Assembly (NCBI GenBank): GCA_029204225.1
Contig: CM055095.1
Location: 11,811,506-11,875,505, forward strand
Reading direction: 5' to 3'
Source: Diphasiastrum complanatum
Lineage: Eukaryota; Streptophyta; Lycopodiopsida; Lycopodiales; Lycopodiaceae
DNA: 64,000 nucleotides
Within the stretch, counting starts at the first letter, position 1. Each line of letters starts with the position of its first letter. Below, in pieces: positions 41,753-53,711 of the stretch. Both the position numbers and the translations under genes were made by a program. The notes under the pieces were generated by a model, which saw only the letters and a program-made list of their open reading frames with translations, searched no databases and was not told the origin of the DNA.

Positions 41753-44180
41753 GTGCTTGAGGATTGTGTATAAGTGAGCCTAGAGAGAGGCATTCCTCAT
41801 CATAATCTATGTAATCTATGCAGCAAGTGGCTGGGAGGAGACTGAGCAGCAGTGCTCTTATGTGTTTATGTGGATAGTTTGCCATGTACTTTGAAGAGAA
41901 ATCAATAAAGTGGATATTTCGGAGCCTACTTTGGGGTGCTTTGAGTAGTATTCAAATAGCTTTTTGATAATAGATGCATTGCGTTCCAAAACGTAGAGTT
42001 CCAATCACATTCCAGAACGCTCATTCGGGAAATTTTAGAACGTTTTGTTTTAGAACCTTTTTTTCAAAACAAAATTGGGAATTTTTTTAGATGTCTTTGG
42101 AAAAGTAAAAAGCCATAAAATATATCCTAATCGCTTGTAACATACAATTACACAAATTTTGAGCAATCCTATTCATTGTGCACAGATCAAACTAGTAGCA
42201 TTTATCTCTATGACTATGCTCGAGCATCCATCTCTTCTAGGATAAACTGGTGAATGATGACATTGTCAACATATTTAGGATCTACCTATATTTTAGTGGT
42301 TAATCTAGTTCTTTTATGGACATAGTTCACAAGAGGGAACCATGCATTTAAACATGCAGGAAGTTAAGTTTCTTTTTTTAATTGAGGTTCTGACGTTTTG
42401 GAACATTGAGTTTTGGAACACTCGTTTCAAAACTTTATGCCTCTGGAACGCCGTTTTAAGGAATTTTAAAGGCCAATAAAACATCTACAGGATACTAGAC
42501 CTTAACTTTTAAGCTTTAGAATACATAGGATTCATGAAAATCATCGTGATAATTAACAAAGCCACATAAAATTTGGAAATTACGAAGTTCTATCTCGTGT
42601 TTGCTCGATTTTTTGCACAATAATTTGTAAAAGTTACATGTAAGCCTACACGTCTAATTCGTAAATCTATAAAATGCTCCAACATGAAATTTATTGTTAA
42701 TGTGGGCCAAGTTGAGGCCCAAGAAAATAATTGCATACTCAAAATTTGTGAATTTTATGAATGTGAGTACAAAAGATTAAGATAGTTTGATTGATGGCTG
42801 ATAAATTTTCTTGTATGTGTTATGTTTTTGGATAGGCTAGCTACTCTAATCAAAGGCAACCTTTAGCAATTGCAAGATTCTAGAAGGTAGCATTTTCTAG
42901 TGGAAGGTTTTAGAAGGCAACATTTTTAAAAATTGACATCCCTTGATAGATGATGCATATTGAAGGGAAAGTTGAGATATTTAATATTATATTAAAAGCA
43001 TCACTCTTGGGTAAAGAAATTGAAAATTAGGATTTATTGTCTTTTGATTCGAGCAATTGCAATCTATTTGAGTCAACCCAATGTCATCATTCCCTATTTA
43101 CGACTAGTTTAAAAAAAATCAAAGTTTTCCAAACAAGTCATTTTGAAAAATTAAAAAATTTGGTCACAATCCGAAAAGGAATGCATTTCTAACCATTTTG
43201 TGTTTCAAAAAGGGCAACTATAGTCGTGCCCGTGAACATATTATAGAATGAGGTTTTTTAACATTGAAGAACTTGGGAGAAACAATTATGACATATTATG
43301 CAAATCCTACTTTCACTATTCAATGCGAATATTAGCACTCCAAGCAAGAGATAACTTAAGGATGTTTTTGCAAGGTAGTATACGCTAAACTTTGTAACCA
43401 ATAATCTCTCCATTTCTCAAGGAAACTAGAATAAGTGGAATGAGTACAAGGCAATACTGCACAAATCCTTTAGTAAATCTACCAGGTTTGGTAATCACAT
43501 ACAACGGACTATTTTGCTCCAAACTTCTGTGACGCATATGAATAATGATTTGCCAAAAACGTATTTGCTGTTCTCTCCGCTTCAATCTCAATAGAAAGAG
43601 TTACTACAAGATGGCTAAAAATATAACGCAGTAATTTGGACAGACGAGTTATATTTATATTCTTAACAAGATAACACCGGAAACCTTCAAAAACCACTTA
43701 AATTGAGCTACGCTGATGAAAAAGGAGATCCATGTTTTGAAATAGGAGGCGGATAAGCTTGTTTAGGCTACACTTACCTACCGGCTCATGTCAAATAAAT
43801 GCACGAACTTAATACGAGAATGGAAGCAAGTTGGAACTGCAATCAAGCAAATGCGGTGAATGTCTAAATTATACTATTCCTGAATAAACAGCTTATAACA
43901 ACGAAATAATTACGATAATGCAAATTACTTGATGAAATAAGAAAACTGCGTCTAACAAGATCACCAGTAAGTTGAATCAGATTGCTTTATCAAATGAAAG
44001 GCGAATGCAAATGATGTGGGAAATTACAGAGACGTATGTTTTTGATATAAAACATACAATCTCTCATAGCACCACTAGCTTCAGTCGTTAGTGGCGGAGT
44101 GTTTAACGACATTACACTTTGCGACTGCTAAATTGAATCTGCGAGGACATTCTTCTGTTCTTTACTTCTAGCATCTACAC
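41753..44180. other. Spacer with inverted GTTCCAAAACG motifs
   Basis: GCGTTCCAAAACG at about 41990 faces GACGTTTTGGAAC and GTTTTGGAAC at about 42392-42420, about 400 bp apart; further GTTCCA, TTCCAGAACG and TCTGGAACG variants lie around both. This may be an old inverted-repeat transposon. The minus-strand frames at 43385-43697 are short and motif-free. Otherwise nothing is recognised. Confidence 0.35.
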
Positions 44181-44189
44181 ATAAACTAC

Positions 44190-44270
44190 GTCAGAGTGAC
44201 AGAGTGATGGATAAGCTCATCAAAAACTTTTTGAACATCGTACGTAGATGAGCCTATCTATCACTCTGAC
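44190..44270. repeat. Imperfect inverted repeat hairpin, about 24-bp arms
   Basis: GTCAGAGTGA...GGATAAGCTCATC at 44190-44221 pairs with GATGAGCCTATCTATCACTCTGAC at 44247-44270. The left arm carries an extra eight bases (a second AGAGTGA). The loop is about 25 bases. Confidence 0.8.
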
Positions 44271-46994
44271 TACAGTACAAGAAAAAAAAAATTCCGGAAA
44301 GGGTTATTGGAATGAGCCAATGTCTTTTACATTACTCAAGGAACCCAAAGCCTTGGCCATTGCCATGAACAGAGAAATAAAGCAGTGAGATGCTTACCTC
44401 TTCGGATTTTGGACATCATCGCAGATGATTCAGGTCAGGAAGCTGCAATACGGCGCTTTTACCAAAGTCTTTGGAACGGGATTGTGTCTATTTGCTTTTT
44501 TCTTTCAATCCAACAGGTCTTAAATCCGTATTGCAGAATAGCTGCTGCAACTGGAGGGCGTGAGCGTGGCTTGCTGATATCCATCGGCATATGCAATGGG
44601 TGCGCTTAAGATACCGGATCGCAGATTCCATGATTATTAGGAAAGAGACGAGAGAGATCTGGCGACGCTGCCTCCCTCCCCCTCGCTTCCTTTCTTCCTT
44701 CCTTGGCATTGCAGTTTGACAAATTGGCGGCCGTCAACTGAGGCGGTAAAGGCCTGGTACGGTGGGCCCCAAACTTCAAAGAAGTAATCCCAGAGCCAGG
44801 TCCAAGGGCCCACACTTGTCTTTGGAAAGTACTTGAGACCTTGACCTGACTAGAGAGCCCTTGCACTTGTTCAAGGGAAGATACTCTCTATCTACCTATC
44901 TACATTTGACATTTGCACCTATAACTTGACTAAGGGTGGAGTAGGCTCCATCTTTATTGACAATTCCAAACTTGACAGGTTGAATCATGATATACTTATC
45001 ATGATCAAGATGAAACATTTTTCATCCTTGGATGAGAAATGGGCCTCCCTCCAACATTAATGTATCCATCATCATAAGACATTCTCCATCGTCACATGAG
45101 AGCTGGGCTATCCACCATGGTTTTACTTAATGAGAGCCATCTACCATCATATTAGCGTTTGATGGGTGGGCCCTAACTACAAACTTAGTAACATTAATTT
45201 AACCAATAGGATGGATCATGGAAGTTTGGAACATTCTTCGTCTTCATATGAGGGATGGGCTATTTAATACTTATCATGATATATTTATGATAGTTTGATG
45301 ATGGGTGGGCCCTAATCACAACCTTAGTTAATAGTGATGTAAATCTATCTATGGTGATAGAATATTTTTCATTGTTAAAGGGCTATCTTTTTATCAGTCC
45401 GCTTAGTTTCAACAGCCTGCACCATGTCAAGGAGTGCAAATGTGGGTGAAAACCAAGGATTGTAATGGTGAGGTTCGACCAATGTAGTCCTTAATATGGT
45501 GCAGGGAGTGCATTCATGTTGAGATTAAGAGGAGTCGTCATTGGCTATCCACATAAGAATTTTGGCAGAATTCGTAAAAAGATAATAGATTATAGATGAC
45601 TACAAAATACAAATAACAATGTTAGCCGAATTTTTCATACGCAAAATTGGGCTATTGTGGACTGTTCACAATTTTGTAAAAATCGTCATGTAAAATCCGG
45701 TTATTATTAATTAGAGAATCGACATAAAATTGCCCATAGCCCTCCCAAATGCGACTAGAGAAAATTTGCGGCCTTAAAAATGGTCCATAAAATATTTTAC
45801 AGCCTTAGAATTGGCTCAGTTAAGTGAATTGTAATAGTCGGCATCGCCGAGCTAAAAAACTTTCATGTACTGATTTATTTTTTACTAATATAAAATTGCC
45901 CAATGTGTTTTCAAGAAACTCAGTTCGCCAAAGAAGCACCCCTAGTCATGAATGTCCGCAAAAGACTATGCAAATAGAACAACCGACAATGTAAAAAATT
46001 GGTTTAGCAAAGGGACCGAAAAATTGTGGGACAATGTCAAGGGACTAGGAAATACATGAGAATAGATTATCGGCAAATTCTGAGTGCTCCATGTTGAGGC
46101 TTGTTTGTGACTAATGACCTTGAGAGGACCCATACACTCTAATTGAGACATATGGAGTAGGGCATGTACGTGTGACGGATATAGGCTGGAGGACTGCATG
46201 AAGAGCTGTGACCTATTTATAGGTAACCTGCATGGGGATTGCATGGGTTCATGCACAAGAATCTACTCTCTATATATTGGGGTAGGGATTCTCCCGAAAA
46301 ATCATTAGCAGTCTAGTTAAAAACGGGGTTGGGACTTTTAGTTCTCATCATTAGTTCACAAGAAAATTTTGGTGGGTTATTTTATGCTGAGAAGAAGTCG
46401 AGTGACAATTGTTGCACGAAACGAAACCAACAGGGATTCGCGTTCGCACTTTCTTCTCTTCGAACCTCGATTGCTATGATACAACTGATGTGTATCTTAG
46501 CACGAACAACAGTTCACTATACTTGGATAGAATTTGATTCTGACTGGCGGCTACTGCTGCTAGATCAGATCTACAATCTTCCAAAGTGTAGACAAACACT
46601 GTTGGCCTACGTTTTTAATTTGTTTAAGCATTCAAGAATGAGCCAGTGTGCGGAATAAGAGTAAACAATTGAACATGTACTGACAAAGTTCAAATATCAA
46701 AACATTCGATATCATGGCAAGATAAAGAAAAGCATGTGCTTTACAGCTATTGTATTATCAATGATCTTTTCTTGAGTGTTGTGTGACAAACCCACCCAGT
46801 GCGTCGGCTCAAGAGATACTATGTCTCTCACAAATTATATCAGACTGTCTCGCTTACTAGTGAACTCTTGGACATCGACTGGCAGTTCTATGCCTAGCTC
46901 ACATTGATGTTCAACCGATTCTCTCGTGTTCGTCCTAATTATATATGGATTGAGAGAAATGGTTATTCTAATCACTGATTACAAGAACGGTTTG
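44271..46994. other. Spacer, no gene supported
   Basis: Short frames only. A block with TGATG(G)GTGGGCCCTAA(C/T)(T/C)ACAA is present at about 45157 and 45298, within a degenerate repeat of about 140 bp; related GGGCTA(T/C) and CATCATGATATA pieces recur nearby. No LTR, primer site or conserved protein motif was found. Confidence 0.35.
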
Positions 46995-47477
46995 TTAAGT
47001 TCTAATGGTACTTAGTTTGTCGTCGGCATTGTCTGTGGAGGTGGTCCTCCTCCTAGTACTTTTCTTGCTCTCCTTTGTACTTGGAGCATGAAGATCCGCC
47101 ATTTTTCGGTCTTCGGGTGTTTCGAGCTTCGTGGCTTCGTCTTCCTTCGGCCTTCGGCTTCCCCTTCGAGGTCCTTCGGTCTTCGAACTTCGGGTTTTCG
47201 CCTTCGAGTCTTCGTTCGTTTGACGTTCGTGTCTTCGGGTCTTGGCCTTCATTGAAACCGTTATGTAGGCAGTTATTGTCTGGGGCAGTTTCTGCCTGTG
47301 GGCAGTTCCTTTGTATTTCTGCAGGTGCAAAGATTTGTTGGTCATTTTTGTGCATTTTTGTAGACACGAACTCGAAAGCTATCAAAGCTTTGTGGCCAAA
47401 AACATTAAGGTTATTTAGCTCCCTCTCAAAAAGTGGTAGCTTTACGATTCTCAAACTCGCCCTCAGCCTTTCGAACA
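46995..47477 (-). mobile_element. 3' LTR of the minus-strand copia element
   Basis: On the minus strand it starts TGTTCGAAAGGCTGAG next to the polypurine tract TTAAAAAAGGGGA (47478-47490). Between about 47100 and 47250 it has some fifteen CGAAG/CGAAC words in a degenerate array. Its far end was not determined. Long frames across it on both strands are products of the array. Confidence 0.6.
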
Positions 47478-47490
47478 TCCCCTTTTTTAA

Positions 47491-49345
47491 GGGTGGTAGC
47501 AATTGGAATCTGGCATCACGGGAGTAACATAGCCCGAAATCTTTCATTTTCTAAAGGTACTGTAAGATTCGCTTCACAATCTTCCAGTGTATAGAGCCTG
47601 GGTTGACGTTGAATTGGCTCATCCTAAACATGGCATAAGCAATGTCAGGGCGTGTGTTATCTGCTAGATACATCAATGATCCAATCAGTCTCCTGTAAGG
47701 TGTGTGTTGCATGGCTTCCTTCTCTTCGTCGGTTTTCAGACCATCTTTGTTTGTCAAAATTGTTCCTGCAAGCATTGGGGTGTTGGTCCCTTTTCAATCT
47801 ATCATCCCGAAATCATCTAGGATCTTCTAAATGTACCTGGACTGATGAAGATATAGCTTTCCTTTGTCATAGTTGTGGTCGATTTGCAAGCCTAAGTAGC
47901 ATCTGGCTTGTCCTAGGTCTGTTATCTCAAAATATTTCGAGATGTTGTTCTTCACTTGCATAATCAACTCTTCGCTTCTGCATAGAATCAATGTGTCATC
48001 CATGTAGACAACAATGATTATGATCTCCCCATTTATGACCTTTACATATACATTGTAATCGACCATCAGTGGTTGGAAACCCAAGGATCGTAGAGCATGA
48101 TCCTTCTTCTTGTACCACTATCGCGCGAATTGCTTCAAACAATAGATGCTCTTGTGCATTCGGCGGGCGTAGGTGGCAAGTGACATGCAAATGTAACCGA
48201 GAGGTTGGTCCATGTAGACTTCTTCATCTAATTCGCCATGTAAGAATGTAGTTTTCTCATCTATTGTGTGGATCATGAGGTCATAAGTGGCTACATATGC
48301 AAACAGTGAATGTATGGACGCATGCTTGACTACTAGAGAGAAGGTCTCAGTGTAATCGATACCGTACTTCTGAGAGAAATCCTTCGCTACAAGTCTGGCC
48401 TTGTATCTAGACACATTTCCATTCGGTCCATACTTCAATTTGTATACCCATTTGCATTGTACGATTTTTCGCTTATTTGGTACTAGTTGTAGCGTCCCAT
48501 ACCTCGTTTTTCTTCATGGATTCGATCTCCTTGTTCATGGCTTGCACCCATTTGTCCTTGTCTGGACTGTCCTCGTAGGTTTGCGGTTCGCCGCTGAATC
48601 CGCAGAACTCTTCAGATGTCGAAGCCAATCTGTCTGCTGGCTAGCACTCTTCATTCTCTTGTTGATCTCCTGGGAGATTCTTCAGGTATTGCAATGTCTT
48701 TGCCTTTGTCTCTTTGGATAGGTGCGAAACCATTGCGGTTTACTGGCATTCTAGTTGTAGGCAGGCTTGCGGTCCTTTCTTCATCTAATTCGTCGCCCAG
48801 CTGATGTGGGATTTAAATATCTTCAATTGAGTGTTCGGTGGTCTTCTCCCTCTGTCGTGGTCGACAGGTCATAGTACTGCTTTCCTAAGACTTCATAATT
48901 GACGGAATCGTCATTGGCCATTGTTCTGGTTTCATCAAACTTGACATCTTTGACGGTCTTCACTTGCTTGGTCTCTAGCACGTAGATCTTGTAGTATGAC
49001 GAATGATTGTCATGCCTGACGAGATATCCAGGTTCGACTTTCTCATCAAGCTTCTTTCGAAGCTTATCTGGAACGTGTGCATAAGCGACACAGCCAAAGA
49101 TCCGAACATGCGTCAGATTGGGTTTTCTACTCCACCATAGTTCATGTGGTGTCGTGTGAGGAACACCGGTCCTATTTTTCCTTGTGTGTAGGAAGCAATC
49201 CTTTTATGAAGGATTCCACGATTGTTGCATAAGTCAACAAAGCGATTTGAGATGTACTCTCTGCCATGATCGGTTCTGATCTGTTTGACTTTGCTTCATT
49301 TTAGGAGTCTTATTGGCTCCTTGATATGGCTTACCATCACTAGGC
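47491..49345 (-). pseudogene. Ty1/copia integrase-RT-RNase H, 5'- and internally truncated
   Basis: Minus-strand order: second Asp and Glu region of integrase (QIRTDHGREYISNRFVDLC), then HELWWSRKPNLTHVRIFGCV and VNYEVLGKQYYDL. The RT then reads RYKARLVAKDFSQKYGIDYT, LHGELDEEVYMDQP and catalytic YMDD (VVYMDDTLILC), DLGQARCYLGLQIDHNY and YRRLIGSLMYLADNTRPDIA. RNase H starts (HWKIVKRILQYL) but after about 20 codons runs into the polypurine tract, so most of RNase H is deleted. Several stops and shifts occur. Confidence 0.88.
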
Positions 49346-49394
49346 CCAACTTGAGCTATTGTGTGCACAAGTTGAGCTAATCTATGCAAGATCC

Positions 49395-49520
49395 AAAGAT
49401 CCAACATTGGAAGATGGCCAAGAGGGTGCTAAGGTATATATCTTCATCACATGATTATGGCTTACTTTACAAGAGTGACGTAGACGCGCTGATCTCGGAA
49501 ATAGACATTGCCCCTCAAGA
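49395..49520 (+). pseudogene. Copia RNase H fragment
   Basis: The plus strand reads HWKMAKRVLRYISSSHDYGL followed by a few more codons, the start of copia RNase H. It is an isolated scrap of another copy, between the two head-to-head elements. Confidence 0.65.
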
Positions 49521-49790
49521 AAGAACTTCTGTTGTACACTCAATTCTGATATTATAGATGAGTACATCTACTCAATGTGCAATCTGTGAATGTTGTAATG
49601 CTTGTTCAATTTTATCAGTAGATATATTTCCACTGTCATTAGACATTATCTGCTGTCCAAAATTCATTGTCAGATTAGCAGTAGCTATCTACTGCTCGGA
49701 GCATGACTAATCACGGCCTGAGACAGTAGCCTTATCCGATAGATCAGCTCCATCTGAGTTCCAATCGAAAACATCGCCAGTTTTCCAACA
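49521..49790 (+). mobile_element. Possible remnant of a copia LTR
   Basis: By position, just upstream of a decayed primer site, this should be LTR. No second copy was found to confirm it. Confidence 0.3.
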
Positions 49791-49791
49791 G

Positions 49792-49804
49792 TGATATTAG
49801 AGCC
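49792..49804 (+). other. Decayed copia primer binding site
   Basis: TGATATTAGAGCC differs from TGGTATCAGAGCC by two transitions. It lies 34 bp before the gag ATG. Confidence 0.7.
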
Positions 49805-49838
49805 TTCAAAACTCAATCAAAGCCTCGTCACTGAAACT

Positions 49839-52525
49839 ATGGCTTCCATACATAGCCTCCAATCAAAGATATGCACAGTACTTGAAGCAGACGGATCAAA
49901 CTTTCTTGTTTAGAAAGTGAAGACATCGCTTATCCTAAGAGGAGAAGCATTATGGTCGTGGGTGGATGGCACCGAGGAGATGCCAGCCAGCACAGACAAA
50001 GAACTTTGAGAATGGAAAGAGAAGAATGACAAAGCAGTAGCCATCATCTCCTCTTCCATCAAAGACAACATTACCCTTGACCTCACATCAATCTCTAATG
50101 CTAGAGAGTTGTGGGATACACTCATCAGCTAATTTCAATCCAATTCACAAAATCAAATAATGCATCTAGAAGATCAGCTTACCTATCTAAGATGGGAGGC
50201 AAAGATCTCACCAACTTCATCAGAAAGATGAGAACTTGCTCCTATCACTACACAATGTTGGAGCAGAACATGCAGTCTAACAAGAGAAGCAGCTCAGTTA
50301 CCTGCTGCGCTCCTTACCATGAACGTTCTAGACAACCCGAACATTGTTGGCTAAAGATCCTACAATGAACTTCGACAAGGCAGTCCTCGACATCAAGGAA
50401 GAAGTCGAAGCCAAAGAGCACTACGATGACAAGAACGAGTCTGATCAAGCTCTCTACAGCAATAGAGACCAATAAAAGAAGAAGGCTCAACCTAAGAGGG
50501 AGTCGACAAGGACATCAGATCAGAACCAATAGAAGCAGGGAACTCAAGAAGGCAGATCGAAAGAGAGGAACAGGCAACAAGGCAACGATAGGAAGACATG
50601 CGACAGATGTAGATGTGATGACCACACAGTGGACAAATGCTGGCTGAATCCAAAAATTGAGTGTATGCATTGTCACAAAAAAGGTCATGCAGCCATGGAT
50701 TACTACGACAATCCAAGAAACAAGAAGACGCAGAGCAGGAAGGAAATCACGAATAGTGGAGGAGCCCAAATTCTCAAAGATGGTTGAAGACCGAGATAGT
50801 AGAAGTCCTACTACTTATTTGTGCATTGATATATGTGCAACATCCACGTCCGATGTTCAAGACATAGTTCTTGACTCATGAGCCACGTCGCACTTTGTGA
50901 TGACAAGGTAGATGATCGCTGACTTTCGACAAATCGCCTCCTCCGGATACATTGTTTTCCAATGGCAGAGACAGAAGACTGGACGACGTCTTGTATGTGC
51001 CGACACTACAAAAAGATCTGCTATCAGTTGCTAGAATAGCAGATGCAGGCATGCGTGTGACATTCACAGACCAGACATGCAATGTGATTAACGCTAGCTC
51101 CAACACACTCATCGCGGAAGACAGACGAAAATGAAACCTTTATCACTTGAAGGTATGCCTACCGACAGAGCAGGCTCATCAAGTCCATGAGTCTACAAAC
51201 ATTTTGTGGCACAGAAAACTATGCCACATGAACTTGCTGGCGCTATACAAAGCAAGCCTGAGTGAACATCAAGGATGCAAACTTGATACTCTATGATGCA
51301 TGCAACAAATGGAAGATGTCACATACACCTTTCACGAAGGATTCCTTCAGAGCGATGGAAATTTTGGAGCTGATACACTCAGACATCTATGGACCCTTTG
51401 ATGTACTATTTTTCAGAGGATCAAGATACTGCATCACCTTTATCGATGACTATAGTAAGTTTGTTGTTGTTTACTTCATCCACAACAGATATGAAGCTCT
51501 TGACAAGTAAATAGAATATGTGAACTGGTTGAGAAGTGCACCGAAAAGAAAGTCAAGCAGATCAGGACTAACAGAGGAGGAGAATACATCTCCAATCATT
51601 TTACCAACTTTTGTAAAAGTTGAGACATCCTTCATAGGAGGACAACAGCCTATACAATTTGCAAAACAAGATAGGCAAATCGAGCGTTGCTCACTCTACT
51701 CCACATGAGGTATGGTGGAGAAGCAAGCCAAATCTGGCTCATGTTCGAATCTTTGGATGTGTGGCATATGCACACATATCATATAAGAAGAGGAAGAAGC
51801 TGGACAAAAAGGTGGAGCAAGGATTCTTGGTTGGCTATGATATACATTCTGCATATTACAGAGTATACATGTCTCAAACCAATGAAGTTAAGACTATCAG
51901 AGATGTCAGATTTGACGAGACAAGAACAATGGCTGAGGAAGATCCGATCAACTACGAAGTTCTCGGCAAACAATACTATGACCTACCCACATCGACAGAG
52001 GGAGTGGACCCTGAACATCCAGATGCAGATGTTCAAATTCTAGACATACTGAACAATAGTTTGGACAATGAGCAAACCGACATATCGAGAGAACCTAGCA
52101 CACTAGCGATACACCAAGGTCCCGCTGTCAGACAAAGGCAAAGTAGTTGTTGAACCTATATTATCTCCAAGGAAATCTGCCAGACAAAGAAGAGCACTAG
52201 TTAGATACATGCCTAATAGCTCATCTTTTGCTCAAGAAGAATTATGAGGATTTGGCGGTGAACCACAAACTTACGAAGAAGCCATCAGCAGTCCAGACAA
52301 GGACAAGTGGATTAAGGCCATGGAAGACGAAATGAGTTTCATGAAACAAAACGAAGTGTGAACTCTTGAGCCACTACCAGCCGACAGAAAGACTGTCAAA
52401 TGTCAGTGGGCCTACAAGCATAAGTATGGACCAGACAACAATGTACTAAGATACAAAGCCAAACTAGTTGCAAAAGGCTTCTCACAGAGGTATGCCATTG
52501 ATTATACAGAGACATTTTCTCCTGT
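49839..52525 (+). pseudogene. Ty1/copia gag-pol, 3'-truncated
   Basis: The ATG at 49839 opens a gag (MASIHSLQSKICTVLEADG, LTSISNARELWDTLIS) with stops at several points. The zinc knuckle region reads CMHCHKKGHAAMDY, with Tyr where the last Cys belongs. In the protease active site (VLDS-ATSH) the Gly codon is a TGA. The integrase start (ILELIHSDIYGPF, CITFIDDYSKFVVVYF) and tail (NLAHVRIFGCVAYAH) follow, then VNYEV-type NYEVLGKQYYDL and the RT start (EEAISSPDKDKWIKAMEDEM, GFSQRYAIDYTETFSPV). It ends abruptly at 52525 before the RT palm. The shared GKQYYDL block and integrase similarity place it in the same family as the minus-strand copy at 47.5-49.3 kb. Confidence 0.88.
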
Positions 52526-52552
52526 ATTGTGCCAATCTCATTCCATGTAGAT

Positions 52553-53041
52553 ATGTTGTCAGTTACTATGAGCAATTTAAGATTGATAAGATCCACACCA
52601 CCACCCCTCATTTCTTTATGTAGAAATGAATCAAATTTTGCAATTAGGAATGTGGGAAACCAATGCTTGAAATTAGAGCATGTCTTCAGAAATGACGGGT
52701 TTGTCATGGAGAAGGGATATTTTATACTCTCACTTCGTATCACTAAAGGAGGGGCGATTTTGGTTAAGGGCTATGAGAAGTTGCTATGGGATGAGACATG
52801 GGAACGAAGGATTATAGAATTTGATGAGAAGATGAAAGATGATCCAGTTTGGTTAGATATGTCTGATTGCATGTTGATATGTTGGGACAAAAATCATAGA
52901 CTACGAGGTCGGATGGAGGCCATCCATGAAAATTTTTCAGAGGAAATTAGCAAGCATGTGCTTGTAAGAGCTTCGTTCATCCATCCAAGAAAGGAGAGTG
53001 CAATGCACATACTTGCATCCATGAACCGAATAAATCAATAA
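52553..53041 (+). CDS. Unrecognised 162-aa frame
   Basis: It starts at ATG 52553 shortly after the copia RT breaks off and runs without interruption to 53041. Composition is protein-like: a Cys/Asn part (LCRNESNFAIRNVGNQCLK), then VMEKGYFILSLRITKGGAIL, WDETWERRIIEFDEKMKDDP, a Cys-containing MSDCMLICWDK, and a C-terminal helix (EAIHENFSEEISKHVLVR). No transposon motif or known domain was recognised. The next two segments on this strand may belong with it. Confidence 0.35.
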   Translation: MLSVTMSNLRLIRSTPPPLISLCRNESNFAIRNVGNQCLKLEHVFRNDGFVMEKGYFILSLRITKGGAILVKGYEKLLWDETWERRIIEFDEKMKDDPVWLDMSDCMLICWDKNHRLRGRMEAIHENFSEEISKHVLVRASFIHPRKESAMHILASMNRINQ

Positions 53042-53135
53042 GCAATATAATTAGATGTTACTACAATGCATTTGTTTTTTACAAAAAAAAAAGGTAGATT
53101 ATGATAAGTATCATACTTGTTAAACTTAGAAAAAT

Positions 53136-53345
53136 GTGTTTTGCAATTTTAATGAGATAGGGGTGGTTAAGGCAGACCTAAAGGATCAACTATACAGTGT
53201 TAGGCGAGTAGCGGAGTGCAATACGAAATATTTTAAGAAACTTTTTACTGAAATAGAGTTGCAAGAAATCGAAAAGATTCGGGCAGGAGAGGGAAAAAAG
53301 AAAAACATTCTTTGGTATCCACTAACCCGCTACATGTTGGCAAGG
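53136..53345 (+). CDS. Unrecognised open segment, possible exon
   Basis: A short plus-strand segment rich in charged residues (VRRVAECNTKYFKKLFTEIE, LQEIEKIRAGEGKKK). A TTTTAATGAGATAG|GG sequence just before it resembles a 3' splice site. After about 53345 the frame becomes hydrophobic and AT-rich like an intron. It is not recognised. Confidence 0.25.
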
Positions 53346-53454
53346 GTTTCATTTGAGATACTTGTTTTATATTTTATTGCATTTTGATTTGTTTCAGCAT
53401 TGTATTTGATATTCCATGTATTTATGTAATTGTTTTTGGGTAGAATGATATCAA

Positions 53455-53711
53455 TAGAGATTGGCTGAAGTGCAAGAGAACCATGACGCAATGAGAGATA
53501 GTTCAAAAAAGGGAAAAAGCTTAAAAGATGCCCAAAGTGGTGTCGTCAATAATACAAAGATGTCAAAAATGTTGGGAATTGTTAATCTTTCACTTGGAGA
53601 AGTTTGGTTTGAAAGGGTGACAACTATGGATGTCGAGGAGCATTCTTTTTTCTATGGGCCTCGAAAAGCTACATGGATGAGCCAACTAATTTATGAGAGC
53701 TTAGAGGATTC
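53455..53711 (+). CDS. Unrecognised open segment, possible exon
   Basis: It follows an AATAG|AG acceptor-like sequence at about 53459. It reads LAEVQENHDAMRDSSKKGKS, a Lys-rich linker, then MLGIVNLSLGEVWFERVTTM and EEHSFFYGPRKATWMSQLIY. It runs up to the gypsy fragment that begins near 53712. The frame has no recognised domain. The three segments at 52.5-53.7 kb could be exons of one host gene fragment. Confidence 0.25.

Noticed and set aside
46995-47547. Highly charged 116- and 164-codon minus frames and a 150-codon plus frame
   Set aside because: Products of the CGAAG word array in the copia LTR. Only the first few residues on the minus strand belong to RNase H.
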